The position numbers were made by a program, and so were the translations under genes. Below, piece after piece: positions 8,732 to 18,666 of a stretch of DNA of 64,000 nt (the stretch's first letter is position 1; the number at the start of each line of letters is the position of its first letter). The notes under the pieces were generated by a model. That model was not told the origin of the DNA. It searched no databases and saw nothing but the letters and a program-made list of their open reading frames with translations. The stretch spans positions 1 through 64,000 of the forward strand of contig NVUB02000198.1 in assembly GCA_002401775.2 (NCBI GenBank), read 5' to 3'. The DNA is from Ectothiorhodospiraceae bacterium. GTDB lineage: Bacteria; Pseudomonadota; Gammaproteobacteria; SZUA-152.

Positions 8732-9697
8732 ATGCACAACCCAAAACGTTTACTCAGTTTGCTGGTGATTTCCCTGTTATTCGGCCAATTCAGCGCTCAT
8801 GCCAGTAGCACCAATATTCTGCCACCTCCGAAAAAACTCTCTGAACACGTCTATGCCTGGATCGGCCCGTTACCTGGCCCGAGCAAGGATAATAATGGCT
8901 ATCGCATGAATCTGGTTTTTGTGGTCGGTAGCAAAGCCGTCGCTGTACTGGATACCGGTTATACCGAAGCAATGGCCGAAGAGATGTTGGCACATATTGG
9001 AAAAATAACTGACGTGCCGGTGAAATACGCGATCAACACCAACTCCCAACCACATCGTTTTATGGGTAATCCCGCTTTCCGCCGCGCGAAGGTGGAAATT
9101 ATCGCCCACGCAAAAACTGCAGAACGTATGGATGCAAGCGGTGGCAACTTTGCCAGTGGTATTGAACGAATTCTGGAACTCAAAGAAGGCAGCGTGACAA
9201 TACCGCAAGCACCTGATCGCATATTGAATGAGAAGGATAATACCGAAACGACTCTTGATTTAGGGGGTATAAGTATTATCCTCAAAAATATTGGCCCTGC
9301 TCACACACCCGCACAACTCGTTGTTCACATCCCCGCCGACAATATGGTTTATAGTGGTGATGCGTTGTACGGCGAAAGAATCCCGGCTATCCTCCCCGTC
9401 AGTAATACCCAATCCTGGTTAGCGGCTTTCGATCAACTGAAAAGCTTCGGCGATGCCACATTCATTCCCGGACACGGGCAGCCTGGCCCATTGAAAAGTT
9501 TCGATTTTTCCACCCGGCAATACCTTGCCCTATTACTCAACCACATGAATAAAATGGTTGGTGAAGGCATCGATGTGCAAGATGCCATAAACAACCTGGA
9601 TCAGTCACCGTTTTCCAAACTGGAAAATTTTAAAGAACTGTCGGGCCGCAATGCCAGTTGGGCGTATTTGGAACGAGAAGCGGCGTCGTTTGAGTAA
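8732..9697 (+). CDS. Exported metallo-beta-lactamase-fold protein with degenerate metal site
   Basis: 321 residues with a signal peptide (about 1-24, cleavage near AHA-SS). The fold and the phrase FMGNPAFRRA resemble the periplasmic MBL hydrolases called SoxH-like or quinoprotein relay metallohydrolases. The HxHxDH motif is replaced: where INTHxHPDHxxGN is expected the sequence reads INTNSQPHRFMGN, so the ligand positions are N104, Q106, H108 and R109. The later ligands remain: H191 in GPAHTPAQ, D210 in YSGDALYG and H248 in PGHGQPG. The site 1 zinc and the catalytic Asp are therefore probably lost, and the protein may bind without hydrolysing or use another chemistry. The reading frame is intact, which argues against simple decay. 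Confidence 0.85.
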   Translation: MHNPKRLLSLLVISLLFGQFSAHASSTNILPPPKKLSEHVYAWIGPLPGPSKDNNGYRMNLVFVVGSKAVAVLDTGYTEAMAEEMLAHIGKITDVPVKYAINTNSQPHRFMGNPAFRRAKVEIIAHAKTAERMDASGGNFASGIERILELKEGSVTIPQAPDRILNEKDNTETTLDLGGISIILKNIGPAHTPAQLVVHIPADNMVYSGDALYGERIPAILPVSNTQSWLAAFDQLKSFGDATFIPGHGQPGPLKSFDFSTRQYLALLLNHMNKMVGEGIDVQDAINNLDQSPFSKLENFKELSGRNASWAYLEREAASFE

Positions 9698-9738
9698 GGG
9701 CTTCGCCATCAATGTCATTAAGCTGGCTATTCTATTTA

Positions 9739-9817
9739 TTGTAGGATGTGGTCAGCGTAAAAACCCCGGCACATTGCCAATGTTGTTGGGGTTCCTACGT
9801 CACCGCCAACCTACAAC
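9739..9817. repeat. Intergenic repeat of the GTAGG...CCTAC type
   Basis: TTGTAGGATGTGGTCAGCG at the left pairs imperfectly with CGTCACCGCCAACCTACAA at the right. The inner phrase TTGGGGTTCCTACGTCACC recurs as TGGGGTTCCTGACGTCACC at 31164-31182. This is a short dispersed repeat without coding content. Confidence 0.6.
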
Positions 9818-9935
9818 GCAACGCATTTTGTTAACGTACTGATATTGGATTCGCTTTTATTGGCTAATGAGACTATTAATTCTGTACTAACGAAAACCTC
9901 ACAATCCCGCAACGGGGAAATAAATGTCATTGCAT

Positions 9936-9973
9936 AAAAAAATCCCCCACCTGAATCAGGTGGGGGATTTTTT
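9936..9973. terminator. Strong bidirectional Rho-independent terminator
   Basis: A run of seven A, then AATCCCCCACCTGA, one loop base, TCAGGTGGGGGATT and a T run. The 14-bp GC-rich stem has A/T runs on both sides, so it can end the metzincin-like gene (minus) and transcription from the MBL gene (plus). Confidence 0.93.
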
Positions 9974-10070
9974 ACGTAGCGCAGACTGTCGTGCATGTTA
10001 TGGTACATACCATAGTACCTGCCATAGTATCTACCACAGCACAGACCGTATCAATTACCGTTATTACAAC

Positions 10071-12371
10071 TCAGTTCTGCGGCGGCACCAACACGGTATG
10101 CTCAGCGCGCGTTTTCCCTCCCATGCCGTCAGGTGCAGTCAAAGAAATAACATGCTCACCGGGGGTGAGGTTGTTGGCAATAAGATATTCGCCACAACCC
10201 AGGTCACCGTCCAAGCTTGAGTTCCAGCGGCAATCCCCTTCCTCAGCACAGCCGTCCGGTGAATAGGCACAACCTGCCAGCTCAACAACGCCACTTTTCT
10301 GGGTTTGCTCATCCTGCTGTACCGGCGAGATCATCGCTTGTGCAGCCGTTTGGGCAACAGCGAAAGTTTCAGTCTCTGCCATGGCGGTTCGCAAAGTGGT
10401 AGAAACAATGACTTGAAGTTTGCACTCCTTACCACCGGGCAGTTGATCAAAATCCACCATATATTGAGACTCAACGAGTTCCACAGCAACCGGGCGCCAG
10501 TTTTTGCCGCCATCATTCGAAAAGCGAATAATCGAAGCCACTTTTTCGCCCTTGCCACATTGTGATTCCCAATTAAGCGTTACGGTGCCCGATTGCTCGT
10601 TACAAGTGTCCATTTTGAGTGGTTTAATACTCACTGTCGGTGCCTTTTTGGGGATGTCGATGGTCGTCGCCCCCGCTGCATGGCCACACTTAAAGACCAA
10701 CTTAGCCGCGCCATCCAACATGGGAATAGACTCTGAATACTGCGTGTGAGAATCATCATGATTTTGATGCGCACCTTCCAACATCAAGCGTTTTGCCCAC
10801 AGGATATTATCTTGCCCATCGTGTAATTCAATAGAGTGATCAGTAGACTCACCATTACTGTTGCCACTTGGCCCCACCAGTGAGAACCCACTCTGCAAGT
10901 CCACGTCGCCATTACAGCTCACGGAAAAACTGAGATATAGATGCTCACGTTGAAAGCGCAGGTCTTCGCCCAGGTCGGCAAAGGAGTCATCAGCGCCCGA
11001 TGCCGCTGGAGAAGGCGATGGTTGAGTACGCACGCCATTAATCAAACCACGATAGGTATACGGTGAAACCCAAGGATTTCCGGCATACCCCATGAAGTCA
11101 TTACTGTTGGAGGGTTTATAAATCGCACCTGTCGCGTAATCCATCCCAAACTCACCAATGGTCGGTGTTTTTGGATGGGTATATGCCGGGTAGGAAGCAT
11201 CTGCCCCTGGTGCACCCGGAGCATGGCCGCGCCCGAGGGCATGACCTATTTCCTGTGCCATCGTACTGCCGCCCCCGACAAAACTGGCACCGACATTCCC
11301 ACCGCCACAACCGCCATAAGCCGTCGGTATACCTCGCTTCATCAAGGCATAGTGAATAGCGTCCCTGCCCGATGCAGCATACCGTTGCCGCAAAACATTC
11401 ATCAGAGCACCCCAGCCGGGGCCACAGCCGCCACCCGAACCATTTGTTAAATCTCCATTGAAGTGGATCACGTCATAAGACACAAAGTTAAAGCGCGATA
11501 TCGGATATGTTTTGCGCATAAATACACCTGTCGCAATAAAATCACTCAATACCGGCGCCGTTCTTAAAATTCCATTGCGATGATAATGCACACCATGGGC
11601 ACGAATGCGCAGCGAAGGTACCGTGGTAAAGGTCAGAGTACGTCCTAGCCAAGGGGTGTATTTCCACGTACCACCATAAAACACTTTACAACGGGTATAG
11701 ACCAACAGTCTGCCACGCGCATAGAACTCTGAAATACGAAAATTCAGTGTATGACTGGCATTGCCTCGATCAATAGAGGTCGCACGACGACCTGTGGTCG
11801 AACCATTAAGTACGGAGGCTTTACGATAAGATTGGCCTGGAATGTCGATGCGTTTAAACCAGACATTCCCCTGTACTGCACCGGCTGCCACCCACCAGGG
11901 TTTAATCAGGTTTGGATAAACCCGAATCCCGAGGTGCTTGCGCTTGATTAGCGGCACCGCATTGTCAGCTTCAGAATGTGGCCTATGAAGGGTGCGTGAA
12001 GATTTATAAAACTGAGTCCCTTGCGTTGTCTCAATCCCTTCAATATTAAAAACAAAAGCGGGCGCAAGAACTAACGGCGGTACACCGTGACCAAACGCTT
12101 GCAGGTCAGACACTTCATCGTCAGCCGTCGCACTTTCTGTTCCCGAGAATGCCTCAACGGGCGTGTTGGCCGGTACCTCTGGAGGAAAACTGAGAGCATC
12201 CGGGGAGTCATTCCCAAACGGCATCCCTAAAGCTTCCGCAATGCCCGGTGGTGGGTAATCCAACTCAGCACCTTCAATACCGAAGGCCCCCGTCACTTGC
12301 ATAAGATCTTGTTCTGTTTCACCCCCATCCTGAGATGCGTTAACAGACGGTTTTTTGACTTGTTTTTCCAT
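10071..12371 (-). CDS. Large metzincin-like protein with altered HExxH motif
   Basis: 766 residues. Around residue 373 the sequence reads M-A-Q-E-I-G-H-A-L-G-R-G-H, matching the metzincin zinc motif HExxHxxGxxH except that the first His is Gln373. E374, H377 and H383 are present, and a Met-turn candidate follows (DFMGYAG, about 420). Before it (about 120-330) lies a beta-rich region with many Arg and Tyr. After it come beta-sandwich modules (about 470-690) and a Cys-rich tail (about 700-755). No signal peptide is visible: the N-terminus MEKQVKKPSVNASQ is polar and the next 90 residues are acidic. If it is secreted, it must use another route. A peptidase-fold surface or toxin-like protein is my best guess. 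Activity is doubtful unless Gln is tolerated in this family. The gene stands alone, with long gene-free flanks and a strong terminator. Confidence 0.7.
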   Translation of the reverse strand: MEKQVKKPSVNASQDGGETEQDLMQVTGAFGIEGAELDYPPPGIAEALGMPFGNDSPDALSFPPEVPANTPVEAFSGTESATADDEVSDLQAFGHGVPPLVLAPAFVFNIEGIETTQGTQFYKSSRTLHRPHSEADNAVPLIKRKHLGIRVYPNLIKPWWVAAGAVQGNVWFKRIDIPGQSYRKASVLNGSTTGRRATSIDRGNASHTLNFRISEFYARGRLLVYTRCKVFYGGTWKYTPWLGRTLTFTTVPSLRIRAHGVHYHRNGILRTAPVLSDFIATGVFMRKTYPISRFNFVSYDVIHFNGDLTNGSGGGCGPGWGALMNVLRQRYAASGRDAIHYALMKRGIPTAYGGCGGGNVGASFVGGGSTMAQEIGHALGRGHAPGAPGADASYPAYTHPKTPTIGEFGMDYATGAIYKPSNSNDFMGYAGNPWVSPYTYRGLINGVRTQPSPSPAASGADDSFADLGEDLRFQREHLYLSFSVSCNGDVDLQSGFSLVGPSGNSNGESTDHSIELHDGQDNILWAKRLMLEGAHQNHDDSHTQYSESIPMLDGAAKLVFKCGHAAGATTIDIPKKAPTVSIKPLKMDTCNEQSGTVTLNWESQCGKGEKVASIIRFSNDGGKNWRPVAVELVESQYMVDFDQLPGGKECKLQVIVSTTLRTAMAETETFAVAQTAAQAMISPVQQDEQTQKSGVVELAGCAYSPDGCAEEGDCRWNSSLDGDLGCGEYLIANNLTPGEHVISLTAPDGMGGKTRAEHTVLVPPQN

Positions 12372-13264
12372 GTCTTATCTCCTTGTTTTAGACACTATTC
12401 GACGTTCACGGGTTAACCCGCATTTCTCACACGAAGTACGACCTCTTCTGATGGGCCATGAAACCTAGCCAATCAATAATCCCGTATTGAAACTACAGCC
12501 CATATTCTGAACAGGATGAAGCTCCCCAGGAGGAGTAATCGTTTGGAATTACAAGGAAAAACGTCTGAATAGACGTTAACATTCAGAATGTCTTTTTAAC
12601 TGTTTAGTAAAATGTTTTACCATTAATTTTTAGTATGGCTGTTAGCTTAGGCTTGCAACATTGATTACAAACATTGATTACAAACAGCACTAACAAACAG
12701 GACTAAACAAAGACATTCCTTTTTCCATTCCCTGGAAAATCCAATAACGTAGTCGTTTTATCTCAGTGAGAGAAATGCGAACTAAGGCAATAAAATCCTT
12801 GAGCCGGAATCCGCGAACACGTTAGCCCGATGGTATAAGCACCACAGCTATGCCGATAATCTACAGGTAAGAAACACAATCAACAAGATACTTTTTGCAG
12901 AATGTGAATATTCACGTTTTAGCCGCCTCAACGAAAGGCCTGGACCACAATTGGTTTACAACGGGACCAAAACTAGATTAAAAATATGCACGGCACTCGT
13001 GCACAAATTTTAACCAAACGTTTATCGTAAAAAGGTTATAGCAAAAGCTTGTAACATAAGTCTGTAACATAAAGGCAACGCCAAAAACAAAAGCGTAGCT
13101 TCCGCCCATTTGTATCCCGCTTAACCGCTAGCCAACAACACTGATACTCTTCCTACCGACTCAAGTCAACATCATATTTGTGACCCACTTCAACGACCCG
13201 ACAAATGACCTTCTATACTATCAAAAGGTTTTTTACGTTCCATCAGGTAAACTAAAACACACTA
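12372..13264. other. Gene-free 0.9-kb intergenic region
   Basis: No open frame with coding character is present on either strand. A perfect tandem pair of the 13-mer AACATTGATTACA-like unit lies at 12658-12683. AT-rich stretches near 12590-12640 and a TATACT hexamer at about 13213 could belong to promoters of the divergent genes, but I cannot fix them. Confidence 0.6.
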
Positions 13265-14530
13265 ATGATCTACAATAAACCCATTAGCTTGTTGATTATA
13301 TTGAGCTTAATCCTGGCTCCCGCTCCTCTTGTGGCGAATCATTTGCCCAGCCACAGCGCAAAAACCAAAGAACTGTCCAGCAAAGCCAAAACAAAGTCTC
13401 GCAAAAAAGTAACGAAGGCTTATAAAAAGCACGAAAAAAGATTACAAAAAGCCTTCAAAAAATACAAAAAAAAGGTCGGCAAAGTGTGGGGGAAAGAAGC
13501 CATCATACCTGACGCAAAACGAGATGTTACATATCGTAATAACTATAAACAACGCAGTATCATCAATTATGATGAAGGCGTGGTGAAAATTGAACTTGCC
13601 CTAAAACCTGCCATTGCAAAAAATCCCCTCACCACCAAGCGAAAACTTATTACGGCAATAAAAAAGGCTATCAATCAACCACCGGATGAACGCTCAATCA
13701 TTGAAATTGCCAAACGCCCTACACCACCTCACAGCAAACGGCCCGCCGTATTAGCGGGTTTAGTGGCCAACATCGATGATTCACCCTTAACCCCTGAAGA
13801 ACTCACGGATTTTGCTGAGGCCATAGCAGCGGCGATGCAAACACACACTCTCACGGGTAAGGATGGGAAAAAACGTGTTGTCATTAGTACCCAGTTTAAA
13901 TTAGTCCCTGACCATATTCGCATACGTGCCGAAAAATTCAGTGGCAGTGTTAACGCCTATGCAGAAGAACACAATATTCCCGCCTCATTAATTTTTGCGG
14001 TTATTGAAACAGAAAGTTCATTTAACCCCCGCGCAAAATCACCCATCCCCGCATTTGGTCTGATGCAACTGGTCCCTAAGACGGGTGCACGTGATGCTTA
14101 TAGATTCCTGTATTCAAGAGATAAAGTGGTTAAAGAAAGATACCTTTATGACCCCGATAACAATATACAATTAGGTACGGCCTATCTGCACCTGTTGTAT
14201 TACAAACGTTTCAAAAAAATCGAAGACCCCGAGGCACGTACCTGGGCAATGATTGCCGCCTACAATGCAGGTTCTGACAGCGTTATTCGGTCCTTTACCG
14301 GGCGGTATACCAAACGAAACTACCCAAGCCGATACTCGTGGCGACGACATGCCATTAAGAAAATCAACAAGCTGACCTCCGAAGGCCTTTATAAACATTT
14401 ACGTCGACACTTACCGGCGAAAGAAACACGACGTTACCTCAAAAAAATACGCTCACGGATGGGTAAATATGGCAATAGCCCTACATTACCCCCGGTAGAA
14501 GCAGGTTCCCTTCCTCCATTAAAGCTATAA
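13265..14530 (+). CDS. MltC-like membrane-bound lytic murein transglycosylase
   Basis: 421 residues. A signal peptide (about 1-24, LLIILSLILAPAPLVA) has no clear lipobox Cys, unlike E. coli MltC. A strongly basic Lys-rich coiled segment (about 33-75) precedes an MltC N-terminal-type domain (about 85-215). The C-terminal SLT domain (about 225-385) cleaves peptidoglycan between MurNAc and GlcNAc. The catalytic Glu is in VIETESSFNP, followed by the family motifs AFGLMQLVP, GTAYLHLLY and AAYNAGSDSVIRSF. The protein acts in the periplasm in cell-wall turnover. The gene stands alone on the plus strand, 185 bp before the next one. The Lys-rich insert is longer than in enterobacterial MltC. Confidence 0.88.
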   Translation: MIYNKPISLLIILSLILAPAPLVANHLPSHSAKTKELSSKAKTKSRKKVTKAYKKHEKRLQKAFKKYKKKVGKVWGKEAIIPDAKRDVTYRNNYKQRSIINYDEGVVKIELALKPAIAKNPLTTKRKLITAIKKAINQPPDERSIIEIAKRPTPPHSKRPAVLAGLVANIDDSPLTPEELTDFAEAIAAAMQTHTLTGKDGKKRVVISTQFKLVPDHIRIRAEKFSGSVNAYAEEHNIPASLIFAVIETESSFNPRAKSPIPAFGLMQLVPKTGARDAYRFLYSRDKVVKERYLYDPDNNIQLGTAYLHLLYYKRFKKIEDPEARTWAMIAAYNAGSDSVIRSFTGRYTKRNYPSRYSWRRHAIKKINKLTSEGLYKHLRRHLPAKETRRYLKKIRSRMGKYGNSPTLPPVEAGSLPPLKL

Positions 14531-14715
14531 ACCAACTCTAGTTTCAAAATACTTTGCCGATACTTTCTAATAAGCCTTTTATGTGTCTTGAATTCGGCCA
14601 TAAAGCAATAAACATACGTTGGCGTGGCAATAGTTCCTTGCCAGTATTCTCTTGCCCATTGGCATTCCGATAAAAACGCCTTTAATTTTGCCCCATTGAC
14701 AAGAGAAACTCATTA

Positions 14716-16638
14716 ATGAATGGTTCAAATATTCTGCAAATTTCCACGGCGATCGCAATAATTGCTTTTGGCACCTACGTCACTCTCGAATATGTTGTTG
14801 ATGAAAAACAAAATCCACAAACCATCGTTGCTTCGCAGGGAAATAATACCGTATCAGGTTCAACATCACGCGACATTTTAAGTTATGTCCCTGCCGATAC
14901 TATCTATTTTTTAGGTGGTCTTGAACCTGCATCGATAAAAAATATGCTGGATATGCTCGCTCCTCAGCGGGCTATGTTTCAAAACATAAATTTTGAACAA
15001 CAATTGAATCAAGGTGTTGCCAACAATAAAGACCAGCCACCCGCCTTGAAGATGATAATTGGGTTAAGCATCGAATACATGAAAACCTTTACAGACCTGG
15101 AAATGATGCCTAGTACACTAGGAGTCGGTGAAAATATAGATGCTGCTATTTACTCGGTGGGTACAATCCCCGTCATGCGAATTAAACTCACTGACTCAAA
15201 AGCATTTAATCGATTCGTAGAGAAGGCTGAAACATCAATGCATGTTACTCCAGAATTAGAAAATCATGGGGAAATTGCATTAAAAACCTATCGTTTTTCC
15301 AAATCAGGAAATACAGAAGATGATGTTAAGCTCGCAATCGGCGTAAATGATGACTACGCATTGATAACACTAATAACGCCAGTAGAAGACCAAGCAACGC
15401 GTAATGTCATATTAGGCGTAGAAAAACCCAACAATAACCTTGCTAACTCAACCATACTACAAGACCTGAAATCAAAATATGGCTTCCACCCCGCCTACCT
15501 CGGTTATATTAATCACCTGGAAATCATGAAGGGTTTAACCGTTCCCGAGGGCAACCAATTTTGGACTATGCTCGGGGCTATTATCAAAAAAGGTACCGAA
15601 CTAAAGCAAGCGGCAGCCACCACTAAGGAAGAGAAAACACCGGATGGCAGCCCAAAGGACAACACAACACAAAACAACATCGCAGCGGAAAACCCCTTAG
15701 CGTCTATTCAAACCACCGCCTGTCGCAATGAACTTATGGCAATTACCAAACTATGGCCACGCACAATTTTTGGTTATACCGAGCTGAGCCTGGATAAAAC
15801 CCCCAAAATAATGACAGCACGAATGCTCATTGAAAACACCGATGCCGCGTTAATGAAAGAGTTGCAAAAACTACGTGGTTTTATTCCTAAAAATTTGAAA
15901 ACCGCAGAAGGAAAACCTGTATTTGGGTTTGGTATCGGATTTAACATCGATGAATTGACCCCCGTTGCGGGCAAGTTGATCACCGCTTTTACACAGAAAG
16001 ATTATCAATGCCAATCTCTGGCCGAAATGAAACAAGGCTTGGCAAACTCCAACCCGCTACTGGCATTAGGGATGATGACTGGAATGGCCGCAGGTGTGCA
16101 AGGTCTTTCGGCAACCGTCCTGGATATCGATGTATCTATGGGGCTTGGAGAGAAAGCGGCATCACCCGATGTTCGTAGCATTGATGCGATTGTTACTCTT
16201 TCTGCAAAAGACCCTAAAAGACTTCTGTTGATGGCAGCTAATTTCCAACCGGGAATGCCGCCAATCCAGCTACCCGATGACGGTACAGCAGTGGATTTCC
16301 CTCTGCCATTGCCAACACCGAATCTTGGCAGCGTTAAACTGGCATTGAAAGGAAACCATCTTGTCGCTTACATTGGCGATAAAGCCGCTGAAATTGCCAA
16401 ATCCATGTCAAATGAGCCGCTCGCGGCAACGGGCATGTTTTCACTCAATATTGATATTGGGAAGTACATGAAGATAATCAGTGGCATCGCCTTAACTGTC
16501 GATACTGCAGAGGGGAAATTACCCGATCAAAGCAAAGCCATGCTTGAAGAAATGGCGAAAATGGATATGAATATCGTGGAATCTTTTGATATTACATCAC
16601 AAGGTATCGTCTTTGATGCAACAATGACGATGCACTAA
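14716..16638 (+). CDS. Unrecognised exported or membrane-anchored protein
   Basis: 640 residues, family not recognised. One N-terminal hydrophobic helix (about 7-27, ILQISTAIAIIAFGTYVTLEY) is followed by a long soluble part beginning DILSYVPADTIYFLGGLEP, reminiscent of DUF3352-like periplasmic proteins. This is a weak resemblance only. A low-complexity linker rich in Thr, Lys and Asn at about 295-320 splits two similar-sized halves; each half has segments of the type PVMRIKLTDSKAF or GFGIGFNIDELTP. The two Cys residues (about 336 and 434) could form a disulfide. It follows the transglycosylase gene by 185 bp and could share its transcript. Confidence 0.75.
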   Translation: MNGSNILQISTAIAIIAFGTYVTLEYVVDEKQNPQTIVASQGNNTVSGSTSRDILSYVPADTIYFLGGLEPASIKNMLDMLAPQRAMFQNINFEQQLNQGVANNKDQPPALKMIIGLSIEYMKTFTDLEMMPSTLGVGENIDAAIYSVGTIPVMRIKLTDSKAFNRFVEKAETSMHVTPELENHGEIALKTYRFSKSGNTEDDVKLAIGVNDDYALITLITPVEDQATRNVILGVEKPNNNLANSTILQDLKSKYGFHPAYLGYINHLEIMKGLTVPEGNQFWTMLGAIIKKGTELKQAAATTKEEKTPDGSPKDNTTQNNIAAENPLASIQTTACRNELMAITKLWPRTIFGYTELSLDKTPKIMTARMLIENTDAALMKELQKLRGFIPKNLKTAEGKPVFGFGIGFNIDELTPVAGKLITAFTQKDYQCQSLAEMKQGLANSNPLLALGMMTGMAAGVQGLSATVLDIDVSMGLGEKAASPDVRSIDAIVTLSAKDPKRLLLMAANFQPGMPPIQLPDDGTAVDFPLPLPTPNLGSVKLALKGNHLVAYIGDKAAEIAKSMSNEPLAATGMFSLNIDIGKYMKIISGIALTVDTAEGKLPDQSKAMLEEMAKMDMNIVESFDITSQGIVFDATMTMH

Positions 16639-16648
16639 CAATCTAGTG

Positions 16649-16721
16649 TACTGGGTTAAGGATTCCTTAACCCAGTACCGATAATTCAACCCGGCCTTCT
16701 CAGCAATTAAGCCAGGCCGGG
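16649..16721 (+). terminator. Two successive hairpins after the 640-residue protein
   Basis: TACTGGGTTAAGGA (16649-16662) and its perfect complement (16664-16677) form a 14-bp stem with one loop base. CCCGGCC (16690-16696) pairs with GGCCGGG (16715-16721). Neither has a good T run, so termination is probable but not certain. The rest of 16722-17008 shows no gene. Confidence 0.55.
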
Positions 16722-17008
16722 AGTTTCATGGATTCACTCTGCACTCTGGTTCAACACCTTATTAATTAGCTCTAGTCTACCTTTTTACTGAAAAAGGTAA
16801 TTTTTACCAATAGCTATTTATGCCATACCTAGCCATACTTTAGCCTCAAGTATTTCAATATTCGGCCGTTACACTTTTATAATTTAGCAGTTGCACGCTA
16901 CGCTTGCAGCAAATAATTGCCTTTAATAGTCTTTATTTGCACAACAACGGACGTTTAAATAGTGCTTATGTTTTATCCTCATGGAATGGCGGATAATAAG
17001 GTGCCCCG

Positions 17009-18097
17009 ATGCTGAAAAATTCTCTGAAATATTTATCAGGATTTCTGATATTCACTTCCATAGCAATATCCATTCCAACTCCTGCTGCATCACTTGATAA
17101 CCTGGATATCAACGGATATTTCAGCTTTGAATACGAGGAATGTGTGAAGGGTGATGCAGGATGTGATGAAAATGGATCATTCGATCTTGATTTAATTGAC
17201 CTGGTTTTCAATTTTCAACTTTCCAATCATTTACGTATTGCAACCGATATCACTTGGGAACATGGAACGGCAACAGAAGACAACCGAGGAAACGCTGCTG
17301 TTGAATATGCCTTTGCGGAATACTTTGTAAACGACTTAGTGAAGTTTAGAGCGGGGAAAATGTTTACGCATTTTGGTATTTATAATGAAATACACACAGC
17401 GAAACCTGCCACTCTTACCGTAAAAGAACCCATTACCACCAATAAAAATAACAAACTCGGTAGCGAATTTCGGTTTTACCCTCGATGGAATACCGGTATA
17501 GCAATGTTGGGAGATGTAGAATTTGAGGATAAAGAACTCAACTATATTATCCAGCTTTCAAATGGTGACGACGATAAGTCAAACCCCTACGAAAAAAACG
17601 CTAACAAAAACAAAGCCTTCAACTCCAGAGTACGTATAAACTGGAATAATAATATCGGTTTTGGATTGTCTTATTACCAGGATAAAATAAATCATTATGA
17701 TGGTGCTGGCGTTAAAGATGGGACGACATCAATAACAAGCTACGGTGGCCAGGTGGAATATGAGTCGACTTCTGGGATAGGTCTAGAAGCAGAATACGTG
17801 GCCGGTAAAGTTCGAACCTTTGACCAAAAAAACATTAACAGGGATGCTTATACGTTAATGTTTTATTATCGACTCGATGAAATATTCACACCTTATCTTC
17901 GTTTGGAACACCTTGATCCAAACGAAAACATTCCAAGCGATCACGGTAAAGTTAAAATACTTGGAGTCAACATACTTACTGATGAAAACATGTATCTTAA
18001 ATTTGAATTTAATAAAACAACAACGGGTGCTAATAACTTAAAATATTCTGGCGATGATTTTTCAGAAATAAAATCATCCATTTCCATTGGTTTTTAA
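17009..18097 (+). CDS. Outer-membrane porin-like beta-barrel protein
   Basis: 362 residues. The signal peptide (about 1-28, ending TPAAS) is followed by alternating amphipathic strands, rich in aromatic residues and Gly, to the C-terminus. The C-terminus ends ISIGF with the terminal Phe typical of outer-membrane barrels. The style resembles phosphate-selective porin O/P or DcaP-like porins (DINGYFSFEYEE near the start, LRIATDITWEHG, KFRAGKMFTHFGIYNEIH). It is the first gene of an apparent operon with a PstS-like protein (16 bp downstream) and a hybrid kinase. This suggests that the porin admits, or responds to, the ligand sensed by the kinase. The ligand is unknown; phosphate is one possibility because of the PstS-like neighbour. 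Confidence 0.85.
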   Translation: MLKNSLKYLSGFLIFTSIAISIPTPAASLDNLDINGYFSFEYEECVKGDAGCDENGSFDLDLIDLVFNFQLSNHLRIATDITWEHGTATEDNRGNAAVEYAFAEYFVNDLVKFRAGKMFTHFGIYNEIHTAKPATLTVKEPITTNKNNKLGSEFRFYPRWNTGIAMLGDVEFEDKELNYIIQLSNGDDDKSNPYEKNANKNKAFNSRVRINWNNNIGFGLSYYQDKINHYDGAGVKDGTTSITSYGGQVEYESTSGIGLEAEYVAGKVRTFDQKNINRDAYTLMFYYRLDEIFTPYLRLEHLDPNENIPSDHGKVKILGVNILTDENMYLKFEFNKTTTGANNLKYSGDDFSEIKSSISIGF

Positions 18098-18112
18098 TTA
18101 GGAGGAATAATT

Positions 18113-18541
18113 GTGAAATTTTTCATTATATTAATCTCCTCCTTACTTCTTACCACGTCGAACGTAATCTATGCAGAAGCAGACAAAATCGTCATATTAG
18201 TTAACCAGGAATTATCTGACGATTACTTTTCAAAACGTACCCTTAAAAAAATATTTTTAGGTCGGAAACAATCCAATCACGCTGGAGTTTCAATATCTCC
18301 CTGTTACCTTGACACCACTGCGGTAAAAAATTCGCTGTATTCTATATCTAATAAATCACCTGCCTCATTCCGAAGCTATTGGAACAAACGTTTGTTTTCT
18401 GGTGCAGGATCATCTCCAAAAACCTTTAGTGATATAGGTCAACTATACCGATACATGTCCATTAAAAAAGGTGCTGTTTGCTTAGCTATTTCTGACAAAA
18501 AATTGCCTGATTCAATCTCCGAGACAGTTATAAAACAGTAA
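18113..18541 (+). CDS. Short PstS-like periplasmic binding protein
   Basis: 142 residues starting at GTG with AGGAGGAA 7 bp upstream. The signal peptide is about residues 1-21. The mature part (KIVILVNQELSDDYFSKRTL, KKIFLGRK, FRSYWNKRLFSGAG, GAVCLAISDKKLP) matches the small PstS-like family (phosphate-ABC-type binding domain of about 120 residues) that often stands next to sensor kinases instead of transport genes. There is no ABC permease or ATPase nearby. I infer that it presents a periplasmic ligand to the hybrid kinase downstream. It contains two Cys that could form a disulfide. Confidence 0.82.
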   Translation: MKFFIILISSLLLTTSNVIYAEADKIVILVNQELSDDYFSKRTLKKIFLGRKQSNHAGVSISPCYLDTTAVKNSLYSISNKSPASFRSYWNKRLFSGAGSSPKTFSDIGQLYRYMSIKKGAVCLAISDKKLPDSISETVIKQ

Positions 18542-18666
18542 ACGTAGACTTTCACTTTCAAGGATGAAAATATTGTGCACACTAAACATTACCCTCAATT
18601 ATTCCATATTTTTCAATTTATATTTTTATTAAAAATAAATTGGAATATTAGAAGCTTTGCATAATC

